A DNA stretch of 64,000 nucleotides from Arthrobacter alpinus (GCF_900105965.1 NZ_FNTV01000001.1:310001-374000); one strand, 5' to 3'; numbered from the stretch's first letter, positions 8,501 to 18,007 are shown. Numbers and translations are program-made. Notes: generated by a model from the letters alone, not told the origin.

Positions 8501-9550
8501 CCGCTCAATGGGCAGGCGCTGGACCTTGGTCCGGTGCGAATACCGGGAAATACGCGCGGTGCCGGTATCGATGACGTACTTGATGCCGGGCACCGTCAGC
8601 GAGGTCTCTGCAACGTTCGTGGCCAGCACAATGCGCTTGCGACTGCCGGGAGTGAACACGGCGTGCTGCTCGGCCAGTGAGAGCCGGGCAAAGAGCGGGA
8701 GGATTTGGACGTCTCGGAGCCGAGGATTGGTCTTGACCCGCCCGGCCAAGGCGTCGGCGGCATCACGGATTTCCCGTTCGCCGGAGAAGAAGATCAGGAT
8801 GTCCCCGGGAGCTTCCTTGGACAACTCGTCCACGGCGTCGCACACGGCATCCAGCGGATCCCGGTCCTCTTCACTGTTGCCCCCGTCAAGCTGGCGGTCC
8901 GTGCGTGAGTCGAGGTCGTCGTCGTCCTCCCCATTGGCAGGGCCGCTGAGGGGGCGGTATCGGATGTCCACGGGGAAGGTGCGGCCGGAGACCTCGATGA
9001 TGGGGGCCGGGCCTTCAGGGGAGGCGAAGTGGGTGGCGAAGCGCTCGGGATCGATCGTGGCCGAGGTGATGACGATCTTCAAATCTGGGCGCTTGGGCAG
9101 GATCTGGCGCAGATACCCCAAGATGAAGTCGATGTTCAGGGAGCGTTCGTGGGCTTCGTCGATGATGATGACGGAGTATTTGCGCAGCAGGCGGTCGCGC
9201 TGAATTTCCGCCAGCAAGATGCCGTCGGTCATGAGCTTGATTTTTGTTTGGGGGCCCACATGGCCGGTGAAACGGACCTGGAAGCCCACCTCTTCACCGA
9301 TTTCCACGCCCATTTCGCTGGCGATGCGCTCGGCAACTGTGCGCGCTGCGAGGCGGCGTGGCTGCGTGTGGCCGATCAGCCCTTTCTCGGCGAGTCCCAG
9401 TTCCACGCACATTTTCGGGATCTGGGTGGTCTTTCCGGAGCCAGTTTCACCGGCGATGATGGTGACCTGGTTGGCGGCGATGGCAGCCATGATGTCCTCG
9501 CGGCGCTCCGAGACGGGCAGCGCGGCGGGGTAGGAGATAGTGAAAGTCAT
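5549..9550 (-). CDS. hrpA: ATP-dependent RNA helicase HrpA
   Basis: DEAH-box helicase of 1333 residues, near the usual length of HrpA. Walker A GETGSGKT is at 34-41, DEAH at 131-134 and SAT at 163-165; motif VI appears as QRSGRCGR. The helicase-associated and OB-like regions and a long C-terminal domain (DUF3418-type) follow. In Escherichia coli HrpA acts on mRNA and resolves stalled or collided ribosomes. ATG 9550 is preceded by GGGTGG. The upstream membrane-protein gene ends 13 bases before, so the two are probably cotranscribed. Very long open frames on the opposite strand inside this gene are codon-usage shadows. Confidence 0.96.
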   Translation of the reverse strand: MTFTISYPAALPVSERREDIMAAIAANQVTIIAGETGSGKTTQIPKMCVELGLAEKGLIGHTQPRRLAARTVAERIASEMGVEIGEEVGFQVRFTGHVGPQTKIKLMTDGILLAEIQRDRLLRKYSVIIIDEAHERSLNIDFILGYLRQILPKRPDLKIVITSATIDPERFATHFASPEGPAPIIEVSGRTFPVDIRYRPLSGPANGEDDDDLDSRTDRQLDGGNSEEDRDPLDAVCDAVDELSKEAPGDILIFFSGEREIRDAADALAGRVKTNPRLRDVQILPLFARLSLAEQHAVFTPGSRKRIVLATNVAETSLTVPGIKYVIDTGTARISRYSHRTKVQRLPIERVSQASANQRSGRCGRVSDGICIRLYSEEDYNARSEFTDPEILRTNLAAVILQMTAMGVAKGPKDVEKFPFVQPPDSRAITDGVTLLRELGAVSAQGGITGVGRQLSQLPVDPRLGRMIVEAAKRGVAAEVMVLAAALTIQDPRERPTDKQQLATEKHKRFQDENSDFTGFLNLWRYIKEKQNELSSSAFRRLCKAEFINYLRVREWQDLFTQLKQMAKSVDIKISGNDIDPVANHDAIHMSLLTGLLSHIGLYDQRKREYAGARGTKFMVFPGSALFKKSPDWVMAAELVETSRLWARVAAKFDPLWAEQVAPDLVKRTYSEPHWSKKMGSVMAHEKVTLYGVPIVPDRRIHYGKIDPELSREMFIRHALVEGDWHTNHKFFHRNQALLAEVEELETRMRRRDLRVDDETLFEFYDERVGADVVSERHFDKWWKDARHTNAALLDFDTQVVMAEEPALDEAAFPKTWTQGEFELPLSYEFHPTAPGAAPNPSDGVTVQVPLLFLNQLSEAPFRWQIPGLRAELVTALIKSLPKAIRKNFIPAPDVAKQAAASLAEDFDPSIDGLEASLELALRRIKGHVIPPGSWNWDAVPSHLRMAFSVVEKNGGVLEEGQDLAALQAQLAGATRRAIAESLGATPKTTQASRTTLGVPAGMNGKGAPAKGAQAAGAPGPIPSRSPHSQARGGSLAAVGPVADGIQERSGLTEWNVGTLPREVKRLVGGHTVTGYPALIDEGSLAGIRVFQRQDVQEAAMRGGVIRLLALRVPSPDRYVLDHLSNTEKLTFSQNPHGSVTELIADCTLATIDKLTPAALPWSKEEFDALYEVVRAELIDTVFSVTAVVERVLASTMRIQKALRATTSLPLISALNDIKQQLELLVYPGFVAKTGFAQLSQLPRYLTAIEKRLEKLPSNVNRDGQSMAAVQRLEDEYDDAVAALLPAQRSTAGLEHVRWMIEELRVSLFAVELGTAYSVSEKRIRVALAKAMS

Positions 9551-9563
9551 GGTGCCACCCAGT

Positions 9564-10409
9564 TTATGCGGTTATTGGTGCCGGAGTGCCTTTGAGTGCT
9601 GTGGCGCGGATGGTGAATGCACCCTTCGCCGCCATCACCAAAAGTACGACGCCGGCCAAGGCAAGTGCTGATCCCAGCGCCACGCAGGTGATTCCCAAGG
9701 CTGGTGACGCTGGTTCAGTGCCCAGCAAGCTCTGTCCGGTGGCCATGGCCGTGCCGCCCAAATAAGCCAACAGCGCACCGCTCGTGAACGTCAGGACAAG
9801 GCGGGCGGAGAGCTCTCGCCAGCTGCGGTCCAGGACTGTCATCCGCGGATCCGGCAGTGACGCTGTTTTTGCCATGCGCCGCAGTGCAAGCAGCGAGGAG
9901 CCTGTCAGGGCCAAGGCTGCAAGCGCCAAGGGAAGTGCGCCTTCCCAGCCTGGGTAGCTGGCATCCGCCTGAGCGCTCACCACGAGGAAAGCCAGGAAGG
10001 CGATCAAGGTGGCGAACGGCATGACGAAGTGTTTCTTTGCAGCGAGTCGCTGCCGGGCTGGCGTCGGACCCGCAGGCAAGGCCGTCGCAGGCAAGGCCGA
10101 GAACAGCAGCAATCCACCGCTGGCCGACAACCCTGCCGTGAGGGCCGTAGGCAGTCCAGCCTGGCCTGCTATGCCAATGGAAACCCTGAACAGAGCCGCG
10201 AACATGACCAGGGCGAAAACCATGCCAGCCGCCGGACGCAGTTGTGCTCGGAGCATGGCCTTGTTCTGCTCGGCTGCTGTCACGTGAGTTGGTGCCCGAC
10301 CGGAGGCAATGGCCAGCGGTGCCTTTTTCTTGGTGATCCACGATGCCGTTGCCGTAACCGCCCATGCCAGGGCAGCGAGAATGGCAAGCACGGCAATCAA
10401 TTTGGTCAT
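9564..10409 (-). CDS. hypothetical polytopic membrane protein
   Basis: Protein of 281 residues, rich in Ala and Leu. About seven hydrophobic segments are visible: an N-terminal one (residues 4-24), then after a basic linker roughly 60-80, 88-110, 130-148, 157-175, 205-225 and 238-262. No catalytic motif or known family is recognised. It lies directly upstream of hrpA on the same strand with a 13-base gap, which suggests a shared transcript rather than a shared function. The upstream 50 bases to the MarR stop contain no obvious terminator. Confidence 0.75.
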   Translation of the reverse strand: MTKLIAVLAILAALAWAVTATASWITKKKAPLAIASGRAPTHVTAAEQNKAMLRAQLRPAAGMVFALVMFAALFRVSIGIAGQAGLPTALTAGLSASGGLLLFSALPATALPAGPTPARQRLAAKKHFVMPFATLIAFLAFLVVSAQADASYPGWEGALPLALAALALTGSSLLALRRMAKTASLPDPRMTVLDRSWRELSARLVLTFTSGALLAYLGGTAMATGQSLLGTEPASPALGITCVALGSALALAGVVLLVMAAKGAFTIRATALKGTPAPITA

Positions 10410-10459
10410 GGAGGAAGTCTGTCACGGATGGGCGCAGCCCCCACTCTTACAACGCTGCG

Positions 10460-10963
10460 TCACTTTCCGGCGGTCCGGCCGCCAGCGGAGTCCGCGAGTT
10501 TTTGCAGCAGGGCCGCCAGCTGGGTCTGTTCTGCCTTGGTCAGCACTCCCGTGATGGCGTGCTCGGTGGCCAGATGATCGGGCAATGCCGCCTCGATCAG
10601 CTTTCGCCCGGCAGGGGTCAGGGCAACCAAGGTGCCACGTCCGTCGTCGGGGTTTACCTTTCGGGTCACCAGAGCCCGGCTCTCGAGCTTGTTCAGGCGT
10701 TGTGCCACGGCGCTGGTGGAGATCATGGAGTCGCGCGCCAGGGTGGCCGGGATGAGGCAATAGGGTGCTCCGCTGCGCAGGAGGGTGGCGAGGACGTCGA
10801 AGCTGGATGAATCCAGGTCATGCTTGGTGAACGTGGCTGCGAGCCGCGCATTGATAGCGGCCGAGGCCCTGCCCAGCCTCCCGATGACGGCCATGGGGGA
10901 AACGTCGAGGTGTGGCTTTTCAGCCTTCCACTGTTCGAGGATGCGGTCTAAATGATCGGTCAT
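10460..10963 (-). CDS. MarR family transcriptional regulator
   Basis: Winged-helix regulator of 167 residues. The DNA-binding part (about 50-115) includes LATLLRSGAPYCLIPATLA, STSAVAQRLNKLESRALVTR and the wing DGRGTLVALTPAG, typical of MarR. The ATG at 10963 lies six bases after a minus-strand TAGACT (plus 10970-10975), so translation is probably leaderless. The divergent EamA exporter and a pair of mirror-image palindromes between the two genes make self-regulation and control of the exporter likely. Ligand unknown. Confidence 0.92.
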   Translation of the reverse strand: MTDHLDRILEQWKAEKPHLDVSPMAVIGRLGRASAAINARLAATFTKHDLDSSSFDVLATLLRSGAPYCLIPATLARDSMISTSAVAQRLNKLESRALVTRKVNPDDGRGTLVALTPAGRKLIEAALPDHLATEHAITGVLTKAEQTQLAALLQKLADSAGGRTAGK

Positions 10964-10969
10964 GGCACC

Positions 10970-11016
10970 AGTCTAGCAATTTGCTAAGCACTTAGTTATA
11001 TTAGCTAAGTGCTTAG
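10970..11016. promoter_or_regulatory. divergent marR/EamA promoters with paired operators
   Basis: CTAAGCACTTAG (10984-10995) and CTAAGTGCTTAG (11005-11016) are exact reverse complements of each other, and each is itself a near-palindrome. A weaker TAGCAATTTGCTA is at 10974-10986. The -10 boxes are TAGACT on the minus strand (10970-10975) and TATATT on the plus strand (10997-11002), each six bases from its start codon. The second operator covers the GTG start of the exporter (11009-11011), so bound MarR would block both promoters. Confidence 0.8.
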
Positions 11017-11947
11017 TAAAAAATTACCTTTGATCTTCATAACCGCTCTGGCTCCTGCACTGTGGGGGACCACCTACTTGACCGCGACCTTGTTTCTTCC
11101 TGAGGGTAGGCCGCTCCTTGCCGCGACCCTGCGGGCGCTTCCGGCAGGGCTGCTCCTGCTGGCGCTGTCCAGGCGATTGCCGCAAGGGTCATGGTGGTGG
11201 AAGTCCTGGGTATTGGGAATCCTGAATATCGGCGTATTTTTCGCGTTGCTGTTCGTGGCGGCCTACCGACTGCCAGGGGGAGTGGCAGCCATTGTTGGTG
11301 GCATTCAGCCGTTGCTGGTGGCGCTCTTGGCTAGCCGCGTACTTCACGAGAAATTGACGTTGACCCGGCTGCTCGCGGGCACCACGGGAGTGTTTGGCGT
11401 GGCTTTGATTGTGCTTCAATCCCAGGCGAGGCTGGATGGGCTGGGACTCGCCGCGGCAGCTGGCGGCACGCTTTCCATGGCGGCTGGAATGGTCCTTGCA
11501 AAGAAATGGGGCCAGCCCGTATCAAGGGGTGGTCGGCCGGTGTCCCCCCTGGCCACCACGGCCTGGCAGCTGGCGGCCGGCGGTGCCACCTTGTCCATCC
11601 TGTTGTTGATATTCGAGGGCCTGCCCACGGCTCCGCTGACCGTGCCAAACATCCTTGGCTACCTCTACCTGTCCCTCATAGGTACGGCCGTGGCCTATTT
11701 CTGCTGGTTCCGCGGACTGGCCCAGCTGCCGGCCGGCGCGGCGGCATTCCTGGGGCTGCTCAGCCCCGTCGTTGCCATTGTGCTTGGGTGGCTGGTGGCC
11801 GGCCAAGCGCTGAGTCCCTGGCAGTTGGTGGGTATTCTCGTGGTGTTGGCTTCCATTACGGCCGGCATCACCTTGAAGGGAACCACCCATGATCCTGGCA
11901 ACGTTCGCGCTCGCCGACAAGAGCTTCCAGCTGCGCAGAGCCGTTGA
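11009..11947 (+). CDS. EamA/DMT family transporter
   Basis: Drug/metabolite-transporter superfamily protein of 312 residues with about ten membrane segments in two EamA repeats (roughly 5-135 and 150-290). Such proteins export metabolites or amino acids. The GTG start at 11009 places the first helix at residues 7-27, as usual, and sits six bases after TATATT, suggesting a leaderless mRNA. The start codon lies inside a MarR-type operator. The 3' end overlaps the GNAT gene by 59 bases in another frame. Cargo unknown; the MarR partner hints at a toxic or signal compound. Confidence 0.9.
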   Translation: MLSKKLPLIFITALAPALWGTTYLTATLFLPEGRPLLAATLRALPAGLLLLALSRRLPQGSWWWKSWVLGILNIGVFFALLFVAAYRLPGGVAAIVGGIQPLLVALLASRVLHEKLTLTRLLAGTTGVFGVALIVLQSQARLDGLGLAAAAGGTLSMAAGMVLAKKWGQPVSRGGRPVSPLATTAWQLAAGGATLSILLLIFEGLPTAPLTVPNILGYLYLSLIGTAVAYFCWFRGLAQLPAGAAAFLGLLSPVVAIVLGWLVAGQALSPWQLVGILVVLASITAGITLKGTTHDPGNVRARRQELPAAQSR

Positions 11948-12395
11948 GTCCGACGTCGGCCCCATCATCGAGCTGATTGCCCGTGACCAACTCCGTGCTG
12001 CCGTTGAATCTGCGGCGCCGGAGCGGAGAGAGCCCTATGTTGCCGCGTTCCACGCCATAGATGCCGACCCGGCCCATTTGTTGTGTGTCGTCGAGGGCCT
12101 TGTGGGCGACGGGGCGGCAGGCGAGGTGGTGGCTACGATGCAGCTGACGTTCTTGCCCGGTATGGCGCGAAGTGGGGCAACGCGTCTGCAGATCGAGGCA
12201 GTCCGGGTCGATGAACAACTGCGTGGCTTGGGCCTTGGCGGGGCCATGATCACCTGGGCTGTTGATGAAGCCCGACGGCGCGGTGCGGCCTTGGTGCAGC
12301 TGACAAGTGATGCTTCCCGCCTTGATGCCCACCGCTTCTACGAACGGCTGGGATTCACGCAGTCCCACGCGGGCTTCAAGCTGCAATTGCCCTGA
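11889..12395 (+). CDS. GNAT family N-acetyltransferase
   Basis: Protein of 168 residues with a GNAT fold. The acetyl-CoA loop is in RGLGLGGAMITWAVDEARRR (about 115-134), and RFYERLGFTQS forms the closing strand and helix. MarR-controlled GNATs often modify small amines, but the substrate is not visible here. AGGGA six bases before ATG 11889 supports the start, which lies inside the end of the EamA gene, so the pair is probably translated together. A detoxification unit (regulator, exporter, acetyltransferase) is a reasonable inference. Confidence 0.9.
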   Translation: MILATFALADKSFQLRRAVESDVGPIIELIARDQLRAAVESAAPERREPYVAAFHAIDADPAHLLCVVEGLVGDGAAGEVVATMQLTFLPGMARSGATRLQIEAVRVDEQLRGLGLGGAMITWAVDEARRRGAALVQLTSDASRLDAHRFYERLGFTQSHAGFKLQLP

Positions 12396-12566
12396 GTGGC
12401 CTCCTGATTGGCTCGATAGGGGCCACTTTTAGGCCGTTCATTCCTCCATAGCTGCGGCTCGCGTGGTTGCCATCCACAGATTTGCCCGAATGGTTGAGAT
12501 TGCCTTTTAGAAGCCAGTGGCCACACTTAGAATAGATGTAGCAGGGAATTTCAGAGTATTCAAATA

Positions 12567-12595
12567 AATATCCTCATGTTTTGAATATTCTCATG
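12567..12595 (+). promoter_or_regulatory. AT-rich direct repeats upstream of the DUF222 gene
   Basis: AATATCCTCATG (12567-12578) and AATATTCTCATG (12584-12595) match at 11 of 12 bases with a 17-base period. They overlap an imperfect inverted pair around GTATTCAAA and TTTGAATAT. The 240-base gap 12396-12635 is otherwise featureless. A regulator site or promoter element is possible. Confidence 0.35.
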
Positions 12596-12635
12596 GTTCC
12601 GCAGAGTTGGCTTTGGCTCGGACAGCCGAAGCCGG

Positions 12636-14522
12636 ATGTGCAGGCAGGTGGACGGCATGGCGGCACCGGAATGGCACGGCAGTGATCCCGGTCCCACGTC
12701 TGTGCCGTTTCCTGCCGGACTTGATGGGAAGGTGTCGCAAACTGCGGCCAACCCGTTTGCGCCCGGATCTGGAGATTCAGTGGCTGCTTCTGGCGGCGTG
12801 GACGGTTTGTCCGCCGTGGAGGCTGCCCCTGGATTACTGAACTTGAGCGCGGATCTTTTGGACCGCTGTGGCTCATTCTTCGACCCGGTCGTTTTGGCGC
12901 AGCTGGATGCAGCCCTTGCCCACGAATTGGCCCACCAGGCGCAGGAACAGTCCGCCAGGGCCAGCGAAGAAGTGGACCTCGCCATCAGGGAAGGGCGGCC
13001 TTCGGAAGCGTTGGTGCATCTTGTCCATCGATCCGCCACAGCCACATCTGTCGCCGCCAAGTCCGCGTCACAAGCAGCCTTGGCCAGCACTGTGGTTGAG
13101 TCCCTGGGCGGCTGTGTGGTGGGTGGCTCCGCGGTGAATGCGGTGGGGGCTTCGGGTGACGTGGATGCGGTGGGGGTCGCGGCGATGGGGCCCGGTTTCG
13201 ATCCCAGTGTTGTTGATCGGGTGTGCGGCGCAGATCTGATTGATCTGATCGCAGGCCTTGAGGAAGCCAAGAATGGAATCGCCGCCGTTCAGGCGCAGGC
13301 CCAAACATTGTTTGTGGCGCAGCAGCGGCTTGATCAAGCACGGGCCGGTGTTCCCCGGGAGAGAATCGGGAAGGGAATTGCCCAACAAGTTAGCTTGGCC
13401 AGGCATGAGTCGCCCTACCGAGGACGGCAGCTCTGTCAGATGTCCGAGGTCTTGGTGCGGGAAATGCCGTACAGCATGAACGCCTTTGCCTTGGGTCAGA
13501 TCAGCGAGTACAGGGTGGGGCAAGTTGTCGCAGAAACAGCATTCCTCTCACTGGAGGACCGTGCCACGGTGGATCAAAGGATCTGTGGAAACCCGGCCGC
13601 CGTTGCACTTCTGGGCACAAGGGAGCTATGCGCTGAAACCAGGAAAGCCGCTTACGCACTGCACCCTGAAGCCTTCGTCAAGCGTCGGAATAAGGCTCTT
13701 GCGGATCGCTACGTGTCCCTGCGGCCAGCCGCAGATGGCATGACGTTGTTAACGGCGCTGATTCCGTTGAAACAGGGAGTTCGCATTCTGGCCACGCTCA
13801 CCAGAGTCGCCGAGCATGCCAAGGCGTCGGGGGACGATCGCGGCAAGGGGCAAGTCATGGCCGATGCCCTGATGCACCGTCTTGTCCACCATCCACCCTG
13901 CGATGACGGTGCCGGTGACGTTGGAGATCACCGCGGCGTGGAGGCGGAGCGTGGGGGAGACGTGGGCCGGACAAATCTCGGTCTGCCATTGTGCACAGGC
14001 GTGGACCAGCCGGAGATCACCCTGGAACTGGTCATGACAGACCGGTCCCTGTTTGGCGGTGCCAACGATCCCGCAATTCTGGTGGGACATGAGCCCATTC
14101 CCGCACCTACGGCCCGTGCCATGATCCTCGAGGGTGAAAACACCTATGGATTTGCACCACGGGTATGGCTCAAACGACTTTTCACTCATCCAGAGAGCAG
14201 GACACTGCTCGCCATGGACTCCCGGGCAAGACTGTTCCCTGAAGGGATTAAGGAGTTCCTGCGGTTACACGACCAACGCTGCCAAACGCCCTATTGCGAC
14301 GCTCCGATCCGCGAGTACGACCATCTCAAAGCCTATGCGGCAGGTGGCGCCACGAATGTTCAGAATGGTCAGGGGCTCTGCAGCGCGTGCAATCAGGCCA
14401 AGGAAGCGCTGGGATGGACTTCCGAACGGTCCGACACGCCTGGTGCCGGGCCTCCGGGCGTCATCGTCCGAACGCCCACGGGACATCGCTACGTATCCAC
14501 GGCGCCTGCGCTACCGGGATGA
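12636..14522 (+). CDS. DUF222 domain protein with C-terminal HNH nuclease
   Basis: Protein of 628 residues from ATG 12636, or 621 from ATG 12657, which has AGGTGGA four bases upstream. The long N-terminal part is the helical DUF222 region (13E12 repeat-like of mycobacteria). The C-terminus, about 543-597, is an HNH domain with paired Cys zinc ligands (RCQTPYC, LCSACN), the REYDHLKAY motif, and GGATNVQNGQGLC. Such genes are numerous in Arthrobacter, Mycobacterium and relatives and are often variable between strains. Their role is not established. It stands alone between intergenic stretches. The Ala/Gly/Val-rich stretch near residues 165-190 looks low in complexity. Confidence 0.88.
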   Translation: MCRQVDGMAAPEWHGSDPGPTSVPFPAGLDGKVSQTAANPFAPGSGDSVAASGGVDGLSAVEAAPGLLNLSADLLDRCGSFFDPVVLAQLDAALAHELAHQAQEQSARASEEVDLAIREGRPSEALVHLVHRSATATSVAAKSASQAALASTVVESLGGCVVGGSAVNAVGASGDVDAVGVAAMGPGFDPSVVDRVCGADLIDLIAGLEEAKNGIAAVQAQAQTLFVAQQRLDQARAGVPRERIGKGIAQQVSLARHESPYRGRQLCQMSEVLVREMPYSMNAFALGQISEYRVGQVVAETAFLSLEDRATVDQRICGNPAAVALLGTRELCAETRKAAYALHPEAFVKRRNKALADRYVSLRPAADGMTLLTALIPLKQGVRILATLTRVAEHAKASGDDRGKGQVMADALMHRLVHHPPCDDGAGDVGDHRGVEAERGGDVGRTNLGLPLCTGVDQPEITLELVMTDRSLFGGANDPAILVGHEPIPAPTARAMILEGENTYGFAPRVWLKRLFTHPESRTLLAMDSRARLFPEGIKEFLRLHDQRCQTPYCDAPIREYDHLKAYAAGGATNVQNGQGLCSACNQAKEALGWTSERSDTPGAGPPGVIVRTPTGHRYVSTAPALPG

Positions 14523-14582
14523 ATGGCCGTCGCAATATGACCAAATCCCTGACAACAGGCTCATCGTTACCTAGGCTGATAG

Positions 14583-15476
<894 letters not shown>

Positions 15477-15508
15477 CCGGCCGCTAGGGACAGGTTCCGA
15501 TGCCTCGC

Positions 15509-16888
15509 CTAGGCGCCCGCACCCTTGGATGACCGAATGAGCTGTTGGTACCAGTAATAGGAGTCCTTGGGCGTGCGCTTCTGCGTTTCGTAGTCGATGT
15601 GGACCAAGCCAAAGCGTTGGGAGTAGCCTGCCGCCCACTCAAAGTTGTCCATGAGCGACCAATGAAAGTAGCCGCGAACATCCACCCCGGCTCCCATGGC
15701 GGCCGCCAAAGCCTGCAGATGGGCGTTTGTGTAGTCGATCCTGCGCACATCCGGAACCCGTCCGTCATCGTCCGGGCCAACGTTGTAAGCGGCGCCGTTT
15801 TCCGTGATGACAATGGGTGGGAGCTTGCTGCCGTAACGATCCTTGAAACCCAGCAGCAAGTCCGTGAGCGCATCGGGCACCACCGGCCAGTCAAAGTCGG
15901 TGCGCGGGTAGCCTTCCAACTCCCGCAGTTCGAAGGGCAGTGAGGCATCCAGTGCGTGTCCGTCGACCAGCGCCGCCCCGCCGGCCGTGGGCGCACCCAC
16001 CAGAACAGGGTTGTAGCTGTTGACGCCGTACCAGTCGATGGGGACGGAAATGGTGGCTAAATCGCCGTCGGGCAGGGGTGGCAGGAATGGCGTCAACGCC
16101 CCGGGGTAGGCGCCGGTGAGGATGGGATCGGCAAACATCCGGTTGGTCAAGGCGTCATAGAGTCCGGCGGCCTGCTGATCTGCTTGATTCTCGCTGGCAG
16201 GCCACGTTGCCGCGTGGTTGTTCGCGATGCCAATGTTGCCTGCCCCGGCCGAGCGCAGCGCCTGGACGCCCAGCCCGTGTGCCAGAAGAAGATGCTGGGC
16301 CGCCGGCAGGGCATCAAAACCAAGCGCAAGCCCCGGGGCATGGATGCCGGCGCCGTAACCAAGGAGGGTCAGGGCAGCCGGTTCGTTGATGGTGATCCAG
16401 CGCGGGATTCTGTCGGCAAAATGCCCGCCAAGAACGGCGGCGTACTCGGCAAAGCGTTCGGCCGTATCGCGATTGAGCCAACCACCGGCCTGTTCAAGTT
16501 CCAGGGGAGTGTCCCAGTGGAAAAGAGTGGGGCTGGGCTGTATTCCGGCCTCGAGCAAGCCGTCAACCAATTTATCGTAAAAGCCAAGCCCGGCCCCGTT
16601 CACCGCTCCGCGGCCGCCGGGCTGAATGCGCGACCAGGAGAAACTGAAACGGTACGCATCGACGCCCAGCTCCTTCATGAGCGCAATGTCTTCTGGGTAC
16701 CGATGGTAGTGGTCGCACGCGGTGTCTCCAGTGTCACCGTTGGTGATGCGGCCGGGTTCGGCCACGAACGCATCCCAACTGGAGCGCCCACGGCCGCCCG
16801 CCGTAGTGGCACCTTCAATTTGGTATGCGGCGGTGGACACACCCCACACAAAATCACGTGGGAACAAATCACTGGTGTTCTGGTTCAT
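15509..16888 (-). CDS. GH1 family beta-glucosidase
   Basis: Glycoside hydrolase family 1 enzyme of 459 residues. The N-terminal signature FVWGVSTAAYQIEGA is at 13-27, the acid/base Glu169 is in TINEP and the nucleophile Glu363 is in ITENG, with the C-terminal aglycone-site block HWSLMDNFEWAAGY. It should hydrolyse terminal beta-glucosides from the non-reducing end by a retaining mechanism. No signal peptide is present, so it is cytoplasmic and would need imported cello-oligosaccharides. No sugar transporter or LacI regulator is adjacent, which is unusual for this family in Arthrobacter. Confidence 0.95.
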   Translation of the reverse strand: MNQNTSDLFPRDFVWGVSTAAYQIEGATTAGGRGRSSWDAFVAEPGRITNGDTGDTACDHYHRYPEDIALMKELGVDAYRFSFSWSRIQPGGRGAVNGAGLGFYDKLVDGLLEAGIQPSPTLFHWDTPLELEQAGGWLNRDTAERFAEYAAVLGGHFADRIPRWITINEPAALTLLGYGAGIHAPGLALGFDALPAAQHLLLAHGLGVQALRSAGAGNIGIANNHAATWPASENQADQQAAGLYDALTNRMFADPILTGAYPGALTPFLPPLPDGDLATISVPIDWYGVNSYNPVLVGAPTAGGAALVDGHALDASLPFELRELEGYPRTDFDWPVVPDALTDLLLGFKDRYGSKLPPIVITENGAAYNVGPDDDGRVPDVRRIDYTNAHLQALAAAMGAGVDVRGYFHWSLMDNFEWAAGYSQRFGLVHIDYETQKRTPKDSYYWYQQLIRSSKGAGA

Positions 16889-16974
16889 GCCAAACCCCTC
16901 GATGGCCGCAGTTGGAGATGAGCTTCACGGATCTGGCCGTCGAAGTCAAGGAATCAGCGATGCCGAAGGTTGAA

Positions 16975-17943
16975 CTACAGATTAAAACTGGCGCGAATGG
17001 CGAGGTGGTCGCTGTCACCAGCGGGCATCAGTGAATTTGATGTGGCTGACATGCCACGTTGCAGGATGTGGTCCAGTCGGGTGACCGGCAGGGGCGAGAC
17101 TGGCCACGAGAACCCTGCCAGGGGGTTGTCCTGCAGCGGCTCGTTGAGGTGTTGGGTGAGGAGGGAAAAGTGCCTATCCGTAGAGGCCGCATTGAAGTCA
17201 CCCACGGCAATGACCTTTCCGCTCGGGTCCTCGGAAATAGTCTGGGCGAGGTTCGCCAGCATTGTGTCCCTGTCGGAGTGCTGGAATGGCCGGGCCGATG
17301 CCGCATGAACCACGTAGATGCGCACCAGCCCCGCAGGGGTCTGAAGATCGGCCGACAGGGCCCGATTCCAGCCCAGTCCCAGGCCTTCCGGCCGGGCGTT
17401 GAGAATTGGGTAGTTGCTCCACAGCCCAACCGTGCCGATCCGATAGGAGAACTCATAGTGGGGGTTGAGCTCGGCGTCGACAGCGCTCCGGGATGCGCCG
17501 TCGATCTCTTGCAGGGCAACCACCTCGGCGGCCGTGGCCGCAAGGACTCTCGCCGAGTCGGCCGCCGTGCCTGACCCGGCCTGCACGTTTTGACTGGCAA
17601 CCGTCAGGGACGTTGCTGACGTCGCGGGGGCCGACCAGGCCAGTGGAACCATGCCCGGAAGGAACATGAATGACCAAATAACTGCCGGAACCATCACGGC
17701 GATCGCCAAGCGCTTGCGGCGGGCCATGATGGCCAGCAGGCCCAGTACGGGAATCAGGGTGCCAAACCAGATGAGTCCTGAATCCACAATGAGACCCAGA
17801 CCGGCGATGTCGGGAAGCCGTGAATGAAAGGCCATGACGAATGCAAGGGCAAGGGAGCCGCTTGCAACAAGTATGCCAAGGTGCGGGAGGGGCCGGGACT
17901 GCTGAGCAGCGTGGTGTTGTTTGCGGAGCAATGCCATCGCCAT
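16975..17943 (-). CDS. membrane endonuclease/exonuclease/phosphatase family protein
   Basis: Protein of 322 residues. Three N-terminal membrane helices (about 20-40, 48-70, 78-100) are followed by an extracytoplasmic EEP domain. Its motifs are in the usual order: SQNVQAG, VVALQEID with the metal-binding Glu, GDFNA, TRLDHIL and SDHLAI with the catalytic His. This is the VanJ-like arrangement of membrane phosphatases, where the substrate can be an undecaprenyl pyrophosphate intermediate; here that role is a guess. It lies 86 bases downstream of the beta-glucosidase start on the same strand but is separate in function. Confidence 0.88.
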   Translation of the reverse strand: MAMALLRKQHHAAQQSRPLPHLGILVASGSLALAFVMAFHSRLPDIAGLGLIVDSGLIWFGTLIPVLGLLAIMARRKRLAIAVMVPAVIWSFMFLPGMVPLAWSAPATSATSLTVASQNVQAGSGTAADSARVLAATAAEVVALQEIDGASRSAVDAELNPHYEFSYRIGTVGLWSNYPILNARPEGLGLGWNRALSADLQTPAGLVRIYVVHAASARPFQHSDRDTMLANLAQTISEDPSGKVIAVGDFNAASTDRHFSLLTQHLNEPLQDNPLAGFSWPVSPLPVTRLDHILQRGMSATSNSLMPAGDSDHLAIRASFNL

Positions 17944-18007
17944 AACGTTGCCACTGTTTTGTGGGTGAAAGCTGGGAGGGGTTGACCGGCGTCAGATGAA
18001 AAACAAA

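Noticed and set aside
7058-8680. 540-codon open frame on the plus strand inside hrpA
   Set aside because: It is antisense to a gene with intact DEAH motifs throughout and has no recognisable domain. High-GC codon bias commonly leaves such frames open.
12636-14522. HNH protein as a phage or restriction nuclease
   Set aside because: The DUF222 context and the absence of phage or methylase genes argue for the chromosomal DUF222-HNH family.
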